Of a DNA stretch of 64,000 nucleotides, positions 16,925 to 26,743 are shown piece by piece; position 1 is the first letter of the stretch; every line of letters begins with the position of its first letter. A program made the translations under genes and the position numbers. The DNA comes from Pseudoxanthomonas indica (lineage in GTDB: Bacteria; Pseudomonadota; Gammaproteobacteria; Xanthomonadales; Xanthomonadaceae). The notes under the pieces were generated by a model. The model did not search any database, had not been told where the DNA came from, and saw only the letters and a list, made by a program, of their open reading frames with translations. The stretch lies in assembly GCF_900167565.1 (NCBI RefSeq), contig NZ_FUZV01000002.1:124001-188000 (forward strand), written 5' to 3'.

Positions 16925-18847
16925 TCAGGCATCACTGCCGCGCAGGCCGCGCACGACCACTTCCAGTGCTTCGGCGCTGACCTGGGGATCGGTCACTGGC
17001 GGCGCCGCCATCACCTCGACGTGGGCGCGGAAGCGGCGTGGCACTCGCATGCGGCCCAGTCGTGTGTCGCGCCGGCTCCACATGCTGCTCCACATGCCTT
17101 TCAGGGCCATCGGCACCACCGGCACCGGACGACGCTCCAGGATGCGCTCCACGCCCGACTTGAACGGCGCTATCTCGCCATCGCGGGTCAAGGCGCCTTC
17201 CGGAAAGATGCCGACGATTTCGCCCTCGGCCAGTGCGCGATCAATTTCGTCGAACGCGCGCTTCATCAGTTCGGGATCTTCGCGCGCACCGGCAATCGGA
17301 ATGGCCTTGGCGGTGCGGAAAATCCAGCTCATCACCGGGATGCGGAAGATCTTGTAGTACATGACAAAGCGCACCGGCCGCGGGATGCTGGCTGCGAGTA
17401 TCAACGCATCCATGTAGCTGACGTGGTTGCACACCAGCAGGGCGGCTCCTTCGTCGGGCACGTTCTTCTCGATGCCGTGCAGGCGCAGGCGATACAGCGA
17501 GCGCACCAGCACCCAGCTCAGGAAGCGCATCAGGAATTCCGGCACCAGCAGGAAGATCCAGATCGCCACCAGCGCGTTGGCCACGGCCAGCGCCAGGAAC
17601 ACCTGCGGAATGCTCAGCCCCGGCAGCGGCACATGCACGCCGCCCAAGGTCACCCCCGGCATCTGCAGCGCAATGCCCAGGATCGCCGCCAGCACGATGA
17701 AGCCGGCATTCTGGATGTTCATGCCGGCGATCACGCGTGACAGCTCGTTCCTGGGCGTGCGGCTTTGAATCAGGGCAAACAGCGGCACCACGAAGAAGCC
17801 GGTAAACAAGCCGATGCCCACCAGATCGATGATGATGCGCAGGCTGCCGGCCTGCTGCACGAATTGCGTGACCGAGAGGCCGCTGACAGGCGCCAGGCCG
17901 GTGCGGGCGAAATACAGATCGAGCAGGAAGCCGGTCATGCCGAACGCGCCCAACGGCACCAGGCCGATCTCGACCGTGCGCGCCGAGAGTTTTTCGCACA
18001 GCAGCGAACCTACGCCGGTGCCGATGGAGAACAAGGCCAAGGCAAAGATGTACAGCGTCTCGCTGCCGCCCAGGTTGACGGTGGCGTAGGTGGGCAACTG
18101 CGCGGTCAGCACGGTGCCGACAAACCAGAACCAGGACACCCCCAGCACGCTGTTGCGCACGGCAACCTGCTTCTTGGCCAGGCGCAGCACCGCCAGCGAT
18201 TCGGGGATGGGGTTGAGGCGGATCTTCAGGTCCGGCGCGGCCGCCTCGACCGGCGGGATGCGTCGCGACACCACGTTGCCGGCAATGGCCAGCAGGATGA
18301 TCGACACCGCGGCTACCTGCGGCCCTTGCGCGCCGGCGAGCTTGAAGATCAGGCCACCGAAGATCATGCCGATCAGGATCGACAGCGAGGTGCCCATCTC
18401 GACCAGGCCGTTGCCACCGGTCAACTCTTCCGGCTTGAGCACCGAAGGCAGGATCGAATACTTCACCGGACCGAACAAGGTGGACTGCAAACCGGTGGAG
18501 AACAGCGCCACCAGCAGGATCGGCATGCTCTGCATCAGGAAGCCGATCGCGGCCACCGACATGATCACGATCTCCATGGTGGTGGTGATCCGGATCAGTC
18601 GTGACTTCTCCAGCTTCTCGGCAATCTGGCCGGCGGTGGCGGAGAACAGGAAGTACGGCAGGATGAACAACGCCGGCGCCAGGTTGGTGTACAGCGTCTT
18701 GTCCTGCGCACTGACCCCCATGAAGAACAGCAGGCCGATGATGGCCTGCCGATACACGTTGTCGTTGAAAGCGCCCAGCGACTGGACCAGGAAGAACGGC
18801 AGGAAGCGCCGCTGCTTGAGCAATCCAAACTGACTGTGGCCGGCCAT
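16925..18847 (-). CDS. MFS transporter - PlsC acyltransferase fusion (LplT/Aas-like, no acyl-ACP synthetase domain)
   Basis: A 640-residue two-domain protein. Residues about 1-430 form a 12-helix major facilitator domain resembling the lysophospholipid flippase LplT. Residues about 445-640 form a PlsC glycerolipid acyltransferase with NHVSYMD (H475, D480) and FPEG (548-551). In E. coli, LplT and Aas (acyltransferase plus acyl-ACP synthetase) are separate proteins. Here flippase and acyltransferase are fused and the AMP-binding synthetase is missing. The likely job is import and re-acylation of lysophospholipids at the inner membrane, with acyl donors from elsewhere. GGAGG precedes the ATG. 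Confidence 0.82.
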   Translation of the reverse strand: MAGHSQFGLLKQRRFLPFFLVQSLGAFNDNVYRQAIIGLLFFMGVSAQDKTLYTNLAPALFILPYFLFSATAGQIAEKLEKSRLIRITTTMEIVIMSVAAIGFLMQSMPILLVALFSTGLQSTLFGPVKYSILPSVLKPEELTGGNGLVEMGTSLSILIGMIFGGLIFKLAGAQGPQVAAVSIILLAIAGNVVSRRIPPVEAAAPDLKIRLNPIPESLAVLRLAKKQVAVRNSVLGVSWFWFVGTVLTAQLPTYATVNLGGSETLYIFALALFSIGTGVGSLLCEKLSARTVEIGLVPLGAFGMTGFLLDLYFARTGLAPVSGLSVTQFVQQAGSLRIIIDLVGIGLFTGFFVVPLFALIQSRTPRNELSRVIAGMNIQNAGFIVLAAILGIALQMPGVTLGGVHVPLPGLSIPQVFLALAVANALVAIWIFLLVPEFLMRFLSWVLVRSLYRLRLHGIEKNVPDEGAALLVCNHVSYMDALILAASIPRPVRFVMYYKIFRIPVMSWIFRTAKAIPIAGAREDPELMKRAFDEIDRALAEGEIVGIFPEGALTRDGEIAPFKSGVERILERRPVPVVPMALKGMWSSMWSRRDTRLGRMRVPRRFRAHVEVMAAPPVTDPQVSAEALEVVVRGLRGSDA

Positions 18848-18900
18848 GCGCCCTCCGTGGGTTGGGCGCAGACTAGCAGAAGCCTGTTGCCGTCTGGCAA

Positions 18901-20190
18901 TCAGCCCTGTTCGCGCGCGATGGCGCGCCAGCCGATGTCATGGCGATGGAATTCGCCTTCCCAGTGGATCTGTTCCAACGCCTGGTAGGCACGCCGCTGG
19001 GCGTCGCCGACGCTGTCGCCCAGCGCGGCCACGCACAGCACGCGGCCGCCACTGGTGAGCACGCGGCCGTCATCGCCCAGGCGCGTGCCGGCATGGAACA
19101 CCTTGGTGTCGTCGGCCTGCGCCGCGTCCAGGCCATCAATGGCGTCGCCGGCCTGCGGCGTGTCTGGATAATGGGCCGCGGCCATCACCACGCCCAATGA
19201 GGGACGCGGATCCCAGTCGGCCTGCACGCCGTCCAGGCGACCATCGATCGCGGCCTGCACCAGATCCACCAGATCCGACTGCAGGCGCAGCATCACCGGC
19301 TGGGTTTCCGGATCACCAAAGCGCACATTGAATTCGATGACCTTGGGCGCGCCCTGTTCGTCGATCATCAAGCCGGCATAGAGGAAGCCGGTGAACGGCA
19401 CGCCGTCGGCGATCATGCCGCGCACGGTGGGTTCCACCACCTCGCGCATGACCCGCGCATGCACTTCCGCGGTCACCACCGGCGCGGGCGAGTACGCGCC
19501 CATGCCGCCGGTGTTGGGACCGGTGTCGCCATCGCCCACGCGCTTGTGATCCTGCGAGGTGGCCATCGGCAATGCCGTGCGTCCATCGACCATGCTGATG
19601 AAGCTGGCTTCCTCGCCTTCCAGGAATTCCTCGATCACCACCCGCGCACCTGCCGCGCCAAACGCATTGCCGGCCAGCATGTCGTGGATGGCGGCTTCGG
19701 CTTCGGCCAGCGTCATCGCCACGATCACACCCTTGCCTGCGGCCAGGCCATCGGCCTTGACCACGATCGGCGCGCCTTTCTCACGCACGTAGGCCAGCGC
19801 CGGCACCGTCTCGGTGAATACAGCGTAGTAGGCGGTGGGGATGCCATGCCGGGCCAGGAAGTCCTTGGCGAATGCCTTGCTGCCTTCCAGCTGCGCGGCA
19901 GCAGCGGTGGGTCCGAAGATGCGCAGGCCTTCGGCGCGGAAACGATCGACCACACCGGCCACCAGCGGCGCTTCGGGACCGACCACGGTCAAGGCCACAC
20001 CTTCATCGCGCACCAGTTGCACCAGGCGATCGATCTCCGTGGCGCCCACCGCCACGTTGCGGCATTTGCCCTCGCGCGCGGTACCGGCATTGCCCGGCGC
20101 CACCAGCACTTCGTCCACCTGCGGCGACTGCGCGATCTTCCAGGCCAGGGCATGTTCGCGACCACCTGCACCAATCACCAGAACCTTCAT
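18901..20190 (-). CDS. purD: phosphoribosylamine--glycine ligase PurD
   Basis: A 429-residue ATP-grasp enzyme for the second step of purine synthesis (phosphoribosylamine + glycine + ATP to GAR). The N-terminus MKVLVIGAGGREHALAWKI is diagnostic. The ATP-grasp core carries VKADGLAAGKGV and the GFLYAGLM and EFNVRFGDPETQ motifs. Length is normal. It is the last gene of a minus-strand purine cluster, separated from purH by a DNA methyltransferase gene. Confidence 0.97.
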   Translation of the reverse strand: MKVLVIGAGGREHALAWKIAQSPQVDEVLVAPGNAGTAREGKCRNVAVGATEIDRLVQLVRDEGVALTVVGPEAPLVAGVVDRFRAEGLRIFGPTAAAAQLEGSKAFAKDFLARHGIPTAYYAVFTETVPALAYVREKGAPIVVKADGLAAGKGVIVAMTLAEAEAAIHDMLAGNAFGAAGARVVIEEFLEGEEASFISMVDGRTALPMATSQDHKRVGDGDTGPNTGGMGAYSPAPVVTAEVHARVMREVVEPTVRGMIADGVPFTGFLYAGLMIDEQGAPKVIEFNVRFGDPETQPVMLRLQSDLVDLVQAAIDGRLDGVQADWDPRPSLGVVMAAAHYPDTPQAGDAIDGLDAAQADDTKVFHAGTRLGDDGRVLTSGGRVLCVAALGDSVGDAQRRAYQALEQIHWEGEFHRHDIGWRAIAREQG

Positions 20191-20245
20191 TGCTGCTGCT
20201 CCATCCTGTTCGGGATCCGCATCGCGGATCGGGATATTGAATACG

Positions 20246-21160
20246 TCACTCGGCTTCCGCTTCGGCTTTCAGCCGTGCCCTGGCCACGCGTGCATAGGCC
20301 GAATCCAGTTCGCTGCCCACATACAGCCGGCCACTGCGCAGCGCGGCCACGCCGGTGGTGCCGGAACCGTTGAAGGGATCGAAGATGCGATCGCCCGGCC
20401 GGGTCGAGGCCTCGATGCAGCGCAGCAGCAACTCCACCGGCTTCTGGGTCGGGTGGCGGCCGTGGCTCTTTTCCTGCTTGGCGGGAGCGGTGAAACGCCA
20501 GACCGATTTCATCTGCTTGCCGCCGTTGTCGGCTTTCATCCTGGCGTAGTCGAACACGTGCCGGCTCTTTTCATTGCGGGCCGCCCAGATCACCGTCTCG
20601 GTGGAATGGGTGAACGTACGGCAGGCCAGGTTGGGCGGCGGATTGGGTTTTTCCCAGGTGATGTCGTTGAGCAGCTTCATGCCCAGCTGCTGCATCGCGA
20701 AACCCACCGAATGGATCACATGGTGCGTGCCGGACACCCACAGCGTGCCATCGGGCTTGAGTGCGCGCTGGCAGCGCTGCAGCCATTCCAGGTTGAATTC
20801 GTGGTTGAGCTGCGGACTGCGGCTCTTGTCCCAGTCGCCCTTGTCCACCTTGACCATCCGGCCATTCTGGCAAGTGATGCCGCCATTGGAGAGGAAGTAC
20901 GGCGGATCGGCGAAGATCATGTCGAAGCTGCCCTGCGGATGCACGGCATTGAGGCGATCCAGCAGCTCCAGGCAGTTGGCCTGGTACAGCACCGCGCGCC
21001 CCTGCGGGTCGGCGTATGCGAGCTTGTTGGGCGAGGTCTTGCTGGCCGCGAACGCGCCAAGCCCCAGCGGATCCGCCGGGGCCGGTGCGCCGGGACGCCG
21101 CGCCTGCGCCACGTCAGTGCCGGAAGTGGCGTACGCCGGTGAACACCATCGCCAGGCCAT
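20246..21160 (-). CDS. DpnA-like adenine-specific DNA methyltransferase, orphan
   Basis: A 304-residue N6-adenine methyltransferase of the DpnA/M2.DpnII type. The catalytic DPPY (85-88) lies in an [16 protein letters not shown] segment, followed by VDKGDWDKS, a HSTETVIWA motif, HPTQKP (236-241) and the AdoMet motif [10 protein letters not shown] at the C-terminus: the beta-class order. No restriction endonuclease is nearby, so it looks solitary. The first 47 bp overlap the purH 3' end; a GTG at 21112, just after the purH stop, is an alternative start. Neither has a good ribosome binding site. Homology begins around residue 45, so both are tenable. Confidence 0.85.
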   Translation of the reverse strand: MAWRWCSPAYATSGTDVAQARRPGAPAPADPLGLGAFAASKTSPNKLAYADPQGRAVLYQANCLELLDRLNAVHPQGSFDMIFADPPYFLSNGGITCQNGRMVKVDKGDWDKSRSPQLNHEFNLEWLQRCQRALKPDGTLWVSGTHHVIHSVGFAMQQLGMKLLNDITWEKPNPPPNLACRTFTHSTETVIWAARNEKSRHVFDYARMKADNGGKQMKSVWRFTAPAKQEKSHGRHPTQKPVELLLRCIEASTRPGDRIFDPFNGSGTTGVAALRSGRLYVGSELDSAYARVARARLKAEAEAE

Positions 21161-22709
21161 GTTCGTCGGCCGCAGCGATCACTTCGCTGTCACGCATCGA
21201 ACCGCCCGGCTGGATCACCGCGGCAATGCCGGCTTGCGCGGCCGCATCGATGCCATCGCGGAACGGGAAGAACGCGTCGCTGGCCATCACCGAACCGGGC
21301 ACGGCCAGCTTGGCTTCATCGGCCTTGAGTCCGGCGATTTTGGCGCTGACCACGCGGCTCATCTGGCCGGCGCCGATGCCGACCGTGCGGTTGTCCTTGG
21401 CGTAGACAATGGCGTTGGACTTGACGTACTTGGCCACCTGCCAGGCGAACAGCAGGTCGCGCAGTTCGCTCTCGCTGGGCGAGCGCTTGCTGACGACCTT
21501 GAGTTCGTCACGCGTGACCATGCGGTTGTCGGCGGTCTGCATCAACAGGCCGGAGCCCACGCGCTTGACGTCGATCAGGTTGGCGCCTTCGCCGGCCGGA
21601 ATCACCAGCACGCGCACGTTGGCCTTCTTCCTTGCGTAATCCAGCGCGCCCTCTTCGTAGGCCGGCGCAATCAGCACCTCCACGAACTGGCGGTCGAGGA
21701 TGACCTTCGCGGTCGCCGCATCCAGGGTGCGGTTGAACGCGATGATGCCGCCAAACGCCGACGTTGCATCGGTGGCGTAGGCCAACTCATACGCATCGCC
21801 GCAGGCCGCACCGACGGCCACGCCGCAGGGATTGGCATGTTTGACGATCACGCAGGCCGGGGCCTGGAACTGGCGCACGCATTCCCACGCCGCGTCGGCA
21901 TCGGCGATGTTGTTGTAGCTCAGTTCCTTGCCTTGCAGCTGGCGGAAAGTGGCCAGCGTGCCCGGCACCGGATACAGATCGCGATAGAACGCCGCCTGCT
22001 GGTGCGGGTTTTCGCCGTAGCGCAGGTCCATCAGCTTGATGAAGCTGCCATTGGCCTGCTGCGGAAACACGCTGCGCTCGACCGCGCCGGCGTCATCGAC
22101 CCGGGTGATGGCCGACAGCGTGTCGCTGATGCAGGCGTCGTACTGGGCGACGCGATTGAACGCCGATACCGCCAGCGCGAAACGGGTGCGCGCGGACAGC
22201 GTGCCGTCGTTGTCTTCCAGTTCGGCCAGCAGCTCGCCGTACTGCGCGGGATCCGTGGCAACGGCCACGTAAGCAAAATTCTTGGCCGCCGCGCGCAGCA
22301 TCGCCGGGCCGCCGATGTCGATGTTCTCGACAATGTCGTCGAAACCCGCCGCCGGATTGGCAGCGACTTTCTCGAACGGATAGAGGTTCAACACCAGCAG
22401 ATCGATCGCCACGATTCCCTGCTGCGCCATCACCTCGTCATCGACGCCACGCCGACCCAGCAGGCCGCCGTGTACCTTGGGATGCAGGGTCTTGACCCGC
22501 CCATCCATGATTTCCGGAAAGCCGGTGAGCTCGGAGACATCGCGTACCGGCAAACCCGCTTCGCGCAGGGCTTTGGCGGTTCCGCCGGTGGACAGCAGCT
22601 CAATCTGGCGGGCAGCCAGGGCCTGGGCCAGTTCGATGAGGCCGGTCTTGTCGGAAACGGACAGCAGTGCCCGGCGAACGGGCAGGCGTTGATCAGTCAT
22701 GGGGGGCAT
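21114..22709 (-). CDS. purH: bifunctional AICAR formyltransferase / IMP cyclohydrolase PurH
   Basis: A 531-residue enzyme for the last two steps of IMP synthesis. The N-terminal MGS-like cyclohydrolase begins near [16 protein letters not shown] and contains [13 protein letters not shown]. The C-terminal formyltransferase carries [22 protein letters not shown] and [13 protein letters not shown] second in-frame ATG at 22700 (MTDQRLP) is an equally plausible start. It follows fis by 51 bp on the same strand, the order seen in related gammaproteobacteria. Confidence 0.97.
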   Translation of the reverse strand: MPPMTDQRLPVRRALLSVSDKTGLIELAQALAARQIELLSTGGTAKALREAGLPVRDVSELTGFPEIMDGRVKTLHPKVHGGLLGRRGVDDEVMAQQGIVAIDLLVLNLYPFEKVAANPAAGFDDIVENIDIGGPAMLRAAAKNFAYVAVATDPAQYGELLAELEDNDGTLSARTRFALAVSAFNRVAQYDACISDTLSAITRVDDAGAVERSVFPQQANGSFIKLMDLRYGENPHQQAAFYRDLYPVPGTLATFRQLQGKELSYNNIADADAAWECVRQFQAPACVIVKHANPCGVAVGAACGDAYELAYATDATSAFGGIIAFNRTLDAATAKVILDRQFVEVLIAPAYEEGALDYARKKANVRVLVIPAGEGANLIDVKRVGSGLLMQTADNRMVTRDELKVVSKRSPSESELRDLLFAWQVAKYVKSNAIVYAKDNRTVGIGAGQMSRVVSAKIAGLKADEAKLAVPGSVMASDAFFPFRDGIDAAAQAGIAAVIQPGGSMRDSEVIAAADEHGLAMVFTGVRHFRH

Positions 22710-22760
22710 TGCGACGGGAGGACCGCGGAATTATAGCCCGCCGGCTCCCCGCCCCATGGC

Positions 22761-23030
22761 TCAGGCCAGGCCGTAATCCTTGAGCTTCTTGCGCAGGGTG
22801 GCGCGATGGATGCCCAGCATGGCCGCGGCGCGGCTCTGGTTGCCTTCGCAGTGATTCAGGATTTCCACGAACAAGGGAATTTCCATCTCGCGCAGGACGA
22901 TTTCATAGACATCGTCGGCGTCGCAGCCATCCAGATCCCGCAGGTAGCGGCGCACCGAAAGTGCGACATGCTCGCGCAGCGGAGGCCGCGCAGCCCGTGG
23001 AGTGTCTTGGCGAGTGGCAGCAGCGTTCAC
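22761..23030 (-). CDS. fis: DNA-binding protein Fis
   Basis: An 89-residue nucleoid protein. The C-terminal helix-turn-helix [20 protein letters not shown] (64-83) is the Fis/NtrC-type DNA-binding motif. The N-terminal 20 residues are variable. Fis bends DNA and controls rRNA operons, recombination and growth-phase genes. Its place in the prmA-fis region is conserved across gammaproteobacteria; here a DUF3426 gene separates it from prmA where E. coli has dusB. Confidence 0.93.
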   Translation of the reverse strand: MNAAATRQDTPRAARPPLREHVALSVRRYLRDLDGCDADDVYEIVLREMEIPLFVEILNHCEGNQSRAAAMLGIHRATLRKKLKDYGLA

Positions 23031-23142
23031 GCGATTCCCCGAGTCCGAACCAGCCCGCCCTGAGGTTGTGGTTCTTCAGCGGGGGGACGAGTCTAGCGCC
23101 AGTCGCGGGCGAGTGCACCCACATTCGCAAGGAAATTTGCTT

Positions 23143-24249
23143 TCAACGGAAGTCGAACGAAAAAGCAACAACATTGGCGCTGGGTTCGCGGATGTCCACC
23201 GACACCTGGGCGCTTTGGCCTGGCGCCAGCTCGGTCATGGCGATACTGCCGCGCAGGTACTCGGCAGGCGTAATGGCGCGTGCACCCAGGTCGCGACCGT
23301 CGGCGTCCTTGAGGGTCAACAACAGTATCGGCCACGGTTGCGACCAGCGCGCGTCGTTGCGAAAGGTGGCACGTGCCTGCAGGACGCCGGCGACAGACGG
23401 CAGCGGCCGCACATCACGGTCCAGCATCACGAAGGCCTGCGGCTCGCGCCATGCCGGCATGCTGCAACCCAACATCTGGCAGATCGACGTCAGCAAGGGT
23501 CGCCATGCCGCATCGGTGGCCAGCCGTGCACGATCGGCCAGCAGCATCTGCAGGAGCAGACTCAGCAACAACACGATCACTGCGGCCCATTGCCACGCGG
23601 ACGTTCCGCGATGCATCTGGGCGGTAGTGCTGCGCCCACGCAGGAACGCGGGCGCGCGTGGACCGCGTGCGGAAGCAGACTGTTTTGCAGGCGCAGGCGC
23701 AGGCGCAGGCGCAGGCGCAGGCGCAGAAGCGGGAGGAGCAGTCGCGATCTGAGTTTCGACCGCTGTCACTGCGATTTCCACGACTTCAGCATCGGCGCTG
23801 TTTTCAGCATCGGCATGGGCGCCAGCATCAGCATTCGAATCGACAATCGCGCGAGCAGCGGCCTCTGATTCCGCATCGGCATGTGCACCTGCAATATCAG
23901 CATCAGCATCAGCATCGGCGACATCAGCACCGGTTGCTGCCGCGACCGGTTGCGCGGTCGTCGTGTCCGTCGCAGTCATTTCCTGACCTTCCCTGGACAC
24001 GGGGGCTGCAGCTTCTTCGCCTCGCTCCGTTGACGCTTCTTCGCGGCGCAGCAAACTGACGAAGCTCTGGCCGGCCACGACATTGCGCGCGGGCTCGGCG
24101 TCAGCCGCCTCCGCAGGCGATGCCGCATCACTGCCCGGGTTCAACACCGCCGAGCAGCGCGGACAACGCGCAGGCGCGGCTTGCGTGCGCGGATCGATGG
24201 CGACCAGATAGCGGCATTGCGGGCAGGCGATGAACATGGGCCTATTCAA
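23143..24249 (-). CDS. zinc-ribbon and DUF3426 domain membrane protein
   Basis: A 368-residue protein. An MJ0042-type zinc ribbon at the N-terminus has two CPxC pairs (CPQC and CPRC, about 9-33). A long low-complexity region follows (about 50-195), rich in Ala/Asp and ending in an Ala-Pro repeat. Then come one transmembrane helix (about 219-238) and a C-terminal DUF3426 domain (about 245-368). The function is unknown. The layout (cytoplasmic ribbon, linker, membrane helix, periplasmic domain) suggests signalling across the membrane. It lies between prmA and fis, as in other Xanthomonadaceae as far as I recall. Confidence 0.8.
   Translation of the reverse strand: MNRPMFIACPQCRYLVAIDPRTQAAPARCPRCSAVLNPGSDAASPAEAADAEPARNVVAGQSFVSLLRREEASTERGEEAAAPVSREGQEMTATDTTTAQPVAAATGADVADADADADIAGAHADAESEAAARAIVDSNADAGAHADAENSADAEVVEIAVTAVETQIATAPPASAPAPAPAPAPAPAKQSASARGPRAPAFLRGRSTTAQMHRGTSAWQWAAVIVLLLSLLLQMLLADRARLATDAAWRPLLTSICQMLGCSMPAWREPQAFVMLDRDVRPLPSVAGVLQARATFRNDARWSQPWPILLLTLKDADGRDLGARAITPAEYLRGSIAMTELAPGQSAQVSVDIREPSANVVAFSFDFR
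23687..23726. repeat. tandem 6-bp repeat (GCAGGC) coding the Ala-Pro linker
   Basis: About 6.7 perfect copies of GCAGGC lie inside the DUF3426 gene and encode alternating Ala-Pro on the minus strand. Units of 6 bp keep the frame, so slippage would change linker length without breaking the gene. Confidence 0.85.
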
Positions 24250-24298
24250 GCATGCTGGCCCGGAGCCGAGAAGGCGGCAACGACGTTCGTGCGGGGTG

Positions 24299-25216
24299 TC
24301 AGCGGCGACGCCCGTCGATGCGCATCCAGTCGTCCTGGCGGGTGGCGGTCAAATCGTCGAACCAGGCGGCATAGCGTTGCAGCAATTCGCCTTCCTGGCC
24401 GTGCAGGATGCCCGACAGGGCAATCCGTCCACCGGGCGCCACCCGTGATGCCAGAAGATCGGCCAGGGCATCCAGCGCTGAGGCCAGGATGTTGGCCACC
24501 ACCACCGGGTACTGCCGCACCGGTTCGTCCTGCGGCAGATGCACGCTCATGCGCGTATCCAGCCCGTTGCGCTGCGCATTGTCGTGGGTGGCAATCAGCG
24601 CCTGCGGATCGTTGTCCACGCCCACGGCCTGCGCCGCACCCAGCTTCAACGCGGCCAGGGCGAGGATGCCGGAGCCACAACCGAAATCCAGCACCGTCTG
24701 ATCTTGCAGGTCGCCCTGCGCGGCCAGCCCGTCCAGCCACGCCAGGCACAGGGCGGTGGTGGGGTGCGTACCGGATCCGAACGCCAGCCCCGGGTCCAGC
24801 CGGATCACCGCCGCGTCATCGCGCTGCGCGGCTTCGGGCAGTTCGTGGTTCCAGGGCACGATGAACGTGCGCGCGCCAAACTGCATGGGCTGGAACTGAT
24901 CCAGCCACGCACGCTCCCAGTCTTCGTCGGCCACTTCGCGCATCTCCACGCGCGACCAGTCCAGACCCTCGTCCGCCGCGCCCAAGGCCAACAGCAGCAA
25001 CGCGCCGGCGGTGTCGCCGTCGAACAACGCGGTCAGGCGCATCTCACCCCACAACGGGGTTTCGCCCACGCCGGGCTCGAAGATCGCCTGTTCGTCGGGC
25101 TCGTCCGCGTGCGCGTCGGTGAGCGTTACCGACAGGGCGCCCACGCTGTCCAGCGCACGTTCGTAGCGGGGCTGCTGGGTGAGGGTGCAGGGAACGGTGA
25201 GCTCGAGGAAGGGCAC
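24299..25216 (-). CDS. prmA: ribosomal protein L11 methyltransferase PrmA
   Basis: A 305-residue class I methyltransferase. An N-terminal substrate-recognition domain (about 1-110) is followed by the AdoMet domain with [19 protein letters not shown] (motif I), the upstream [13 protein letters not shown] motif and a catalytic-domain VVANILA motif. It trimethylates ribosomal protein L11. It is the first gene of the minus-strand run prmA - DUF3426 - fis - purH. The gap to the divergent gene at 25395 is 178 bp. Confidence 0.95.
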   Translation of the reverse strand: MPFLELTVPCTLTQQPRYERALDSVGALSVTLTDAHADEPDEQAIFEPGVGETPLWGEMRLTALFDGDTAGALLLLALGAADEGLDWSRVEMREVADEDWERAWLDQFQPMQFGARTFIVPWNHELPEAAQRDDAAVIRLDPGLAFGSGTHPTTALCLAWLDGLAAQGDLQDQTVLDFGCGSGILALAALKLGAAQAVGVDNDPQALIATHDNAQRNGLDTRMSVHLPQDEPVRQYPVVVANILASALDALADLLASRVAPGGRIALSGILHGQEGELLQRYAAWFDDLTATRQDDWMRIDGRRR

Positions 25217-25359
25217 GATGCGGGGGTCCTGGGACGATGGAACGGGGGGCGCGAACGGGCGCCAGTTTATGCGATCGGCCGCACCGGGCCGGTGCAGGGC
25301 GCGCTCAGGTGCGTGCTACACCGCTCACGTGACCCGGGCCGCAGTTCGTCGGTTTTACA

Positions 25360-25388
25360 TTGAAGCCTGGCGTGGGCGTCCGGATAAT
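25360..25388 (+). promoter_or_regulatory. promoter of the 25395 gene, probably leaderless
   Basis: TTGAAG (25360-25365), a 17-nt spacer, GATAAT (25383-25388), then 6 nt before the ATG at 25395. No Shine-Dalgarno sequence is present. The box quality and spacing make this the clearest leaderless promoter in the window. Confidence 0.55.
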
Positions 25389-25394
25389 CCGCGC

Positions 25395-26318
25395 ATGTCC
25401 CGCACCTGGCTCATCACTGTGGCGTGCGCCTGCGTGCTTGGCACGGCGGGCGCGTGGTGGTGGTTGAGTGGTGACGAACCTGCCGGCGAGCCCGCGCAGG
25501 ACCAGGTGGCGCTCGCGGCCCGACTCGACCAGGCCAGCGTCGCCGATCTGCCAGGAACCGAGCCACGTCCTTCGCGTCCGCAGGCGTTCCGGCCGCGCGC
25601 GGATTTTGAAACCGCGCCGGATCTGTTCGTGTATGCACAGCGCGTGTCCGCGCTGGCGCGCGCCGGCGATGCCGATGCGCAGTGGATGCTCAGTCGGGTG
25701 TACGACTATTGCGCGGGCTTTGCCGCCAATCCCACGGCTTATGGCAATGACACCCGCGCCATTGCCGCGCTGGATGTCTCCACCGCCCCGGCCATGGCGG
25801 CAGCGCGTGAGCGCGTGAGCCAGCGCTGCGCGCGCTTCCTGCCTTCTGATGGCCTGAGTCGCGACGTGATCCAGGAAACCCGCATGCGCGCCGCGTTGGC
25901 GGGCAGCCTGCCGGCCGAAGCGGCATTGATGGCCGATGGCTCGCCCTTGTCGGAGGACGAGGGTTATCGCGGTGATCTGGTCCGGCGGGTGCAGCAGTCC
26001 AATGATCCGCAGGCGTTCTTTGCGCTGTCGAGCGCGATGGGCCTGGCGGCGAGTGGTTCGGAAAGCGAACTGGGCGCCGTCTCCGGCACCTGGTTGGCCG
26101 AGATCGCCTGGCAGATGGCGGCGTGCCGGCTGGGATTGGATTGTGGTCCGCGCGGAAACCTGATGACCAGCTACTGCGCCCATGGCGGTATCTGTTCGAA
26201 AGACCCGCTGCTGGATTTTCCGGCGTTCGTGGTCGATGCCGGCGTGCCGCGCCAGGGCGAGGCGGAATTGAATGACATGGTCAACAGTCTGGTCGTTGGC
26301 CGCAGGAGCAGCGAATGA
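25395..26318 (+). CDS. membrane-anchored or exported protein of unknown function
   Basis: I do not recognise this 307-residue protein. An N-terminal hydrophobic helix (about 5-22) is followed by a charged periplasmic linker and a helical domain. The domain contains alternating small and aromatic residues reminiscent of Sel1/TPR-type repeats (ALARAGDADAQWMLSRVYDYC) and several cysteines (CAGF, QRCARF, CRLGLDCG, SYCAHGGICS) that could form disulfides. The start at 25395 is fixed by the promoter 6 nt upstream. It overlaps the next gene by 4 bp (ATGA), so the two are coupled. Confidence 0.6.
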   Translation: MSRTWLITVACACVLGTAGAWWWLSGDEPAGEPAQDQVALAARLDQASVADLPGTEPRPSRPQAFRPRADFETAPDLFVYAQRVSALARAGDADAQWMLSRVYDYCAGFAANPTAYGNDTRAIAALDVSTAPAMAAARERVSQRCARFLPSDGLSRDVIQETRMRAALAGSLPAEAALMADGSPLSEDEGYRGDLVRRVQQSNDPQAFFALSSAMGLAASGSESELGAVSGTWLAEIAWQMAACRLGLDCGPRGNLMTSYCAHGGICSKDPLLDFPAFVVDAGVPRQGEAELNDMVNSLVVGRRSSE

Positions 26319-26665
26319 AGCGCAACAAATGGCGGGTCAGCGCCCGACTGGGCATCTGGTTGATCGTGGCAAGCACCTATGCGGCTGCCGGCACCACGGT
26401 CGTCATCAATGCGCTGGATGCGCCGTATCGCCAGCTGCGGCAACCTGCGGCCGGGGTGCATGCCAGCGCCGAGGACCGCGCCATGGCGGCGGCCAAACTG
26501 GCCGCGGTCTACCGCGCGCGCAGTGGTGCCCCGTTCTCGGCGCTGCCGGTGGGCACGACCCTGGAAGTGCGCTGGCCGGACGGCTCGCGCGAAACCCTGC
26601 GCGTGGTGGACCCACGCTCGCCGTCGGGCATGCAGGTCGAAGGCGCAGCATCGGGCAAACACTGA
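26315..26665 (+). CDS. small exported protein of unknown function
   Basis: A 116-residue protein with a signal-peptide-like N-terminus (positively charged, then a hydrophobic stretch at about 11-28 ending near TYAAAG). The mature part has an Ala-rich helix and a beta segment (TTLEVRWPDGSRETLRVVDP). I recognise no family. It is translationally coupled to the gene at 25395 and followed by a strong terminator, so the two form a complete two-gene operon. Confidence 0.55.
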   Translation: MKRNKWRVSARLGIWLIVASTYAAAGTTVVINALDAPYRQLRQPAAGVHASAEDRAMAAAKLAAVYRARSGAPFSALPVGTTLEVRWPDGSRETLRVVDPRSPSGMQVEGAASGKH

Positions 26666-26689
26666 TCCTTGCTGCCAGGCGCAAACGAC

Positions 26690-26726
26690 AAGGGTCGGAT
26701 TCCTGCGAATCCGACCCTTTATTTTT
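26690..26726 (+). terminator. Rho-independent terminator of the two-gene operon
   Basis: A perfect 13-bp stem (26690-26702 with 26707-26719) around a CTGC loop, followed by TATTTTT. It lies between the plus-strand operon and the 3' end of accC on the other strand. Confidence 0.92.
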
Positions 26727-26743
26727 CCGCATGCGGCGTTCGA

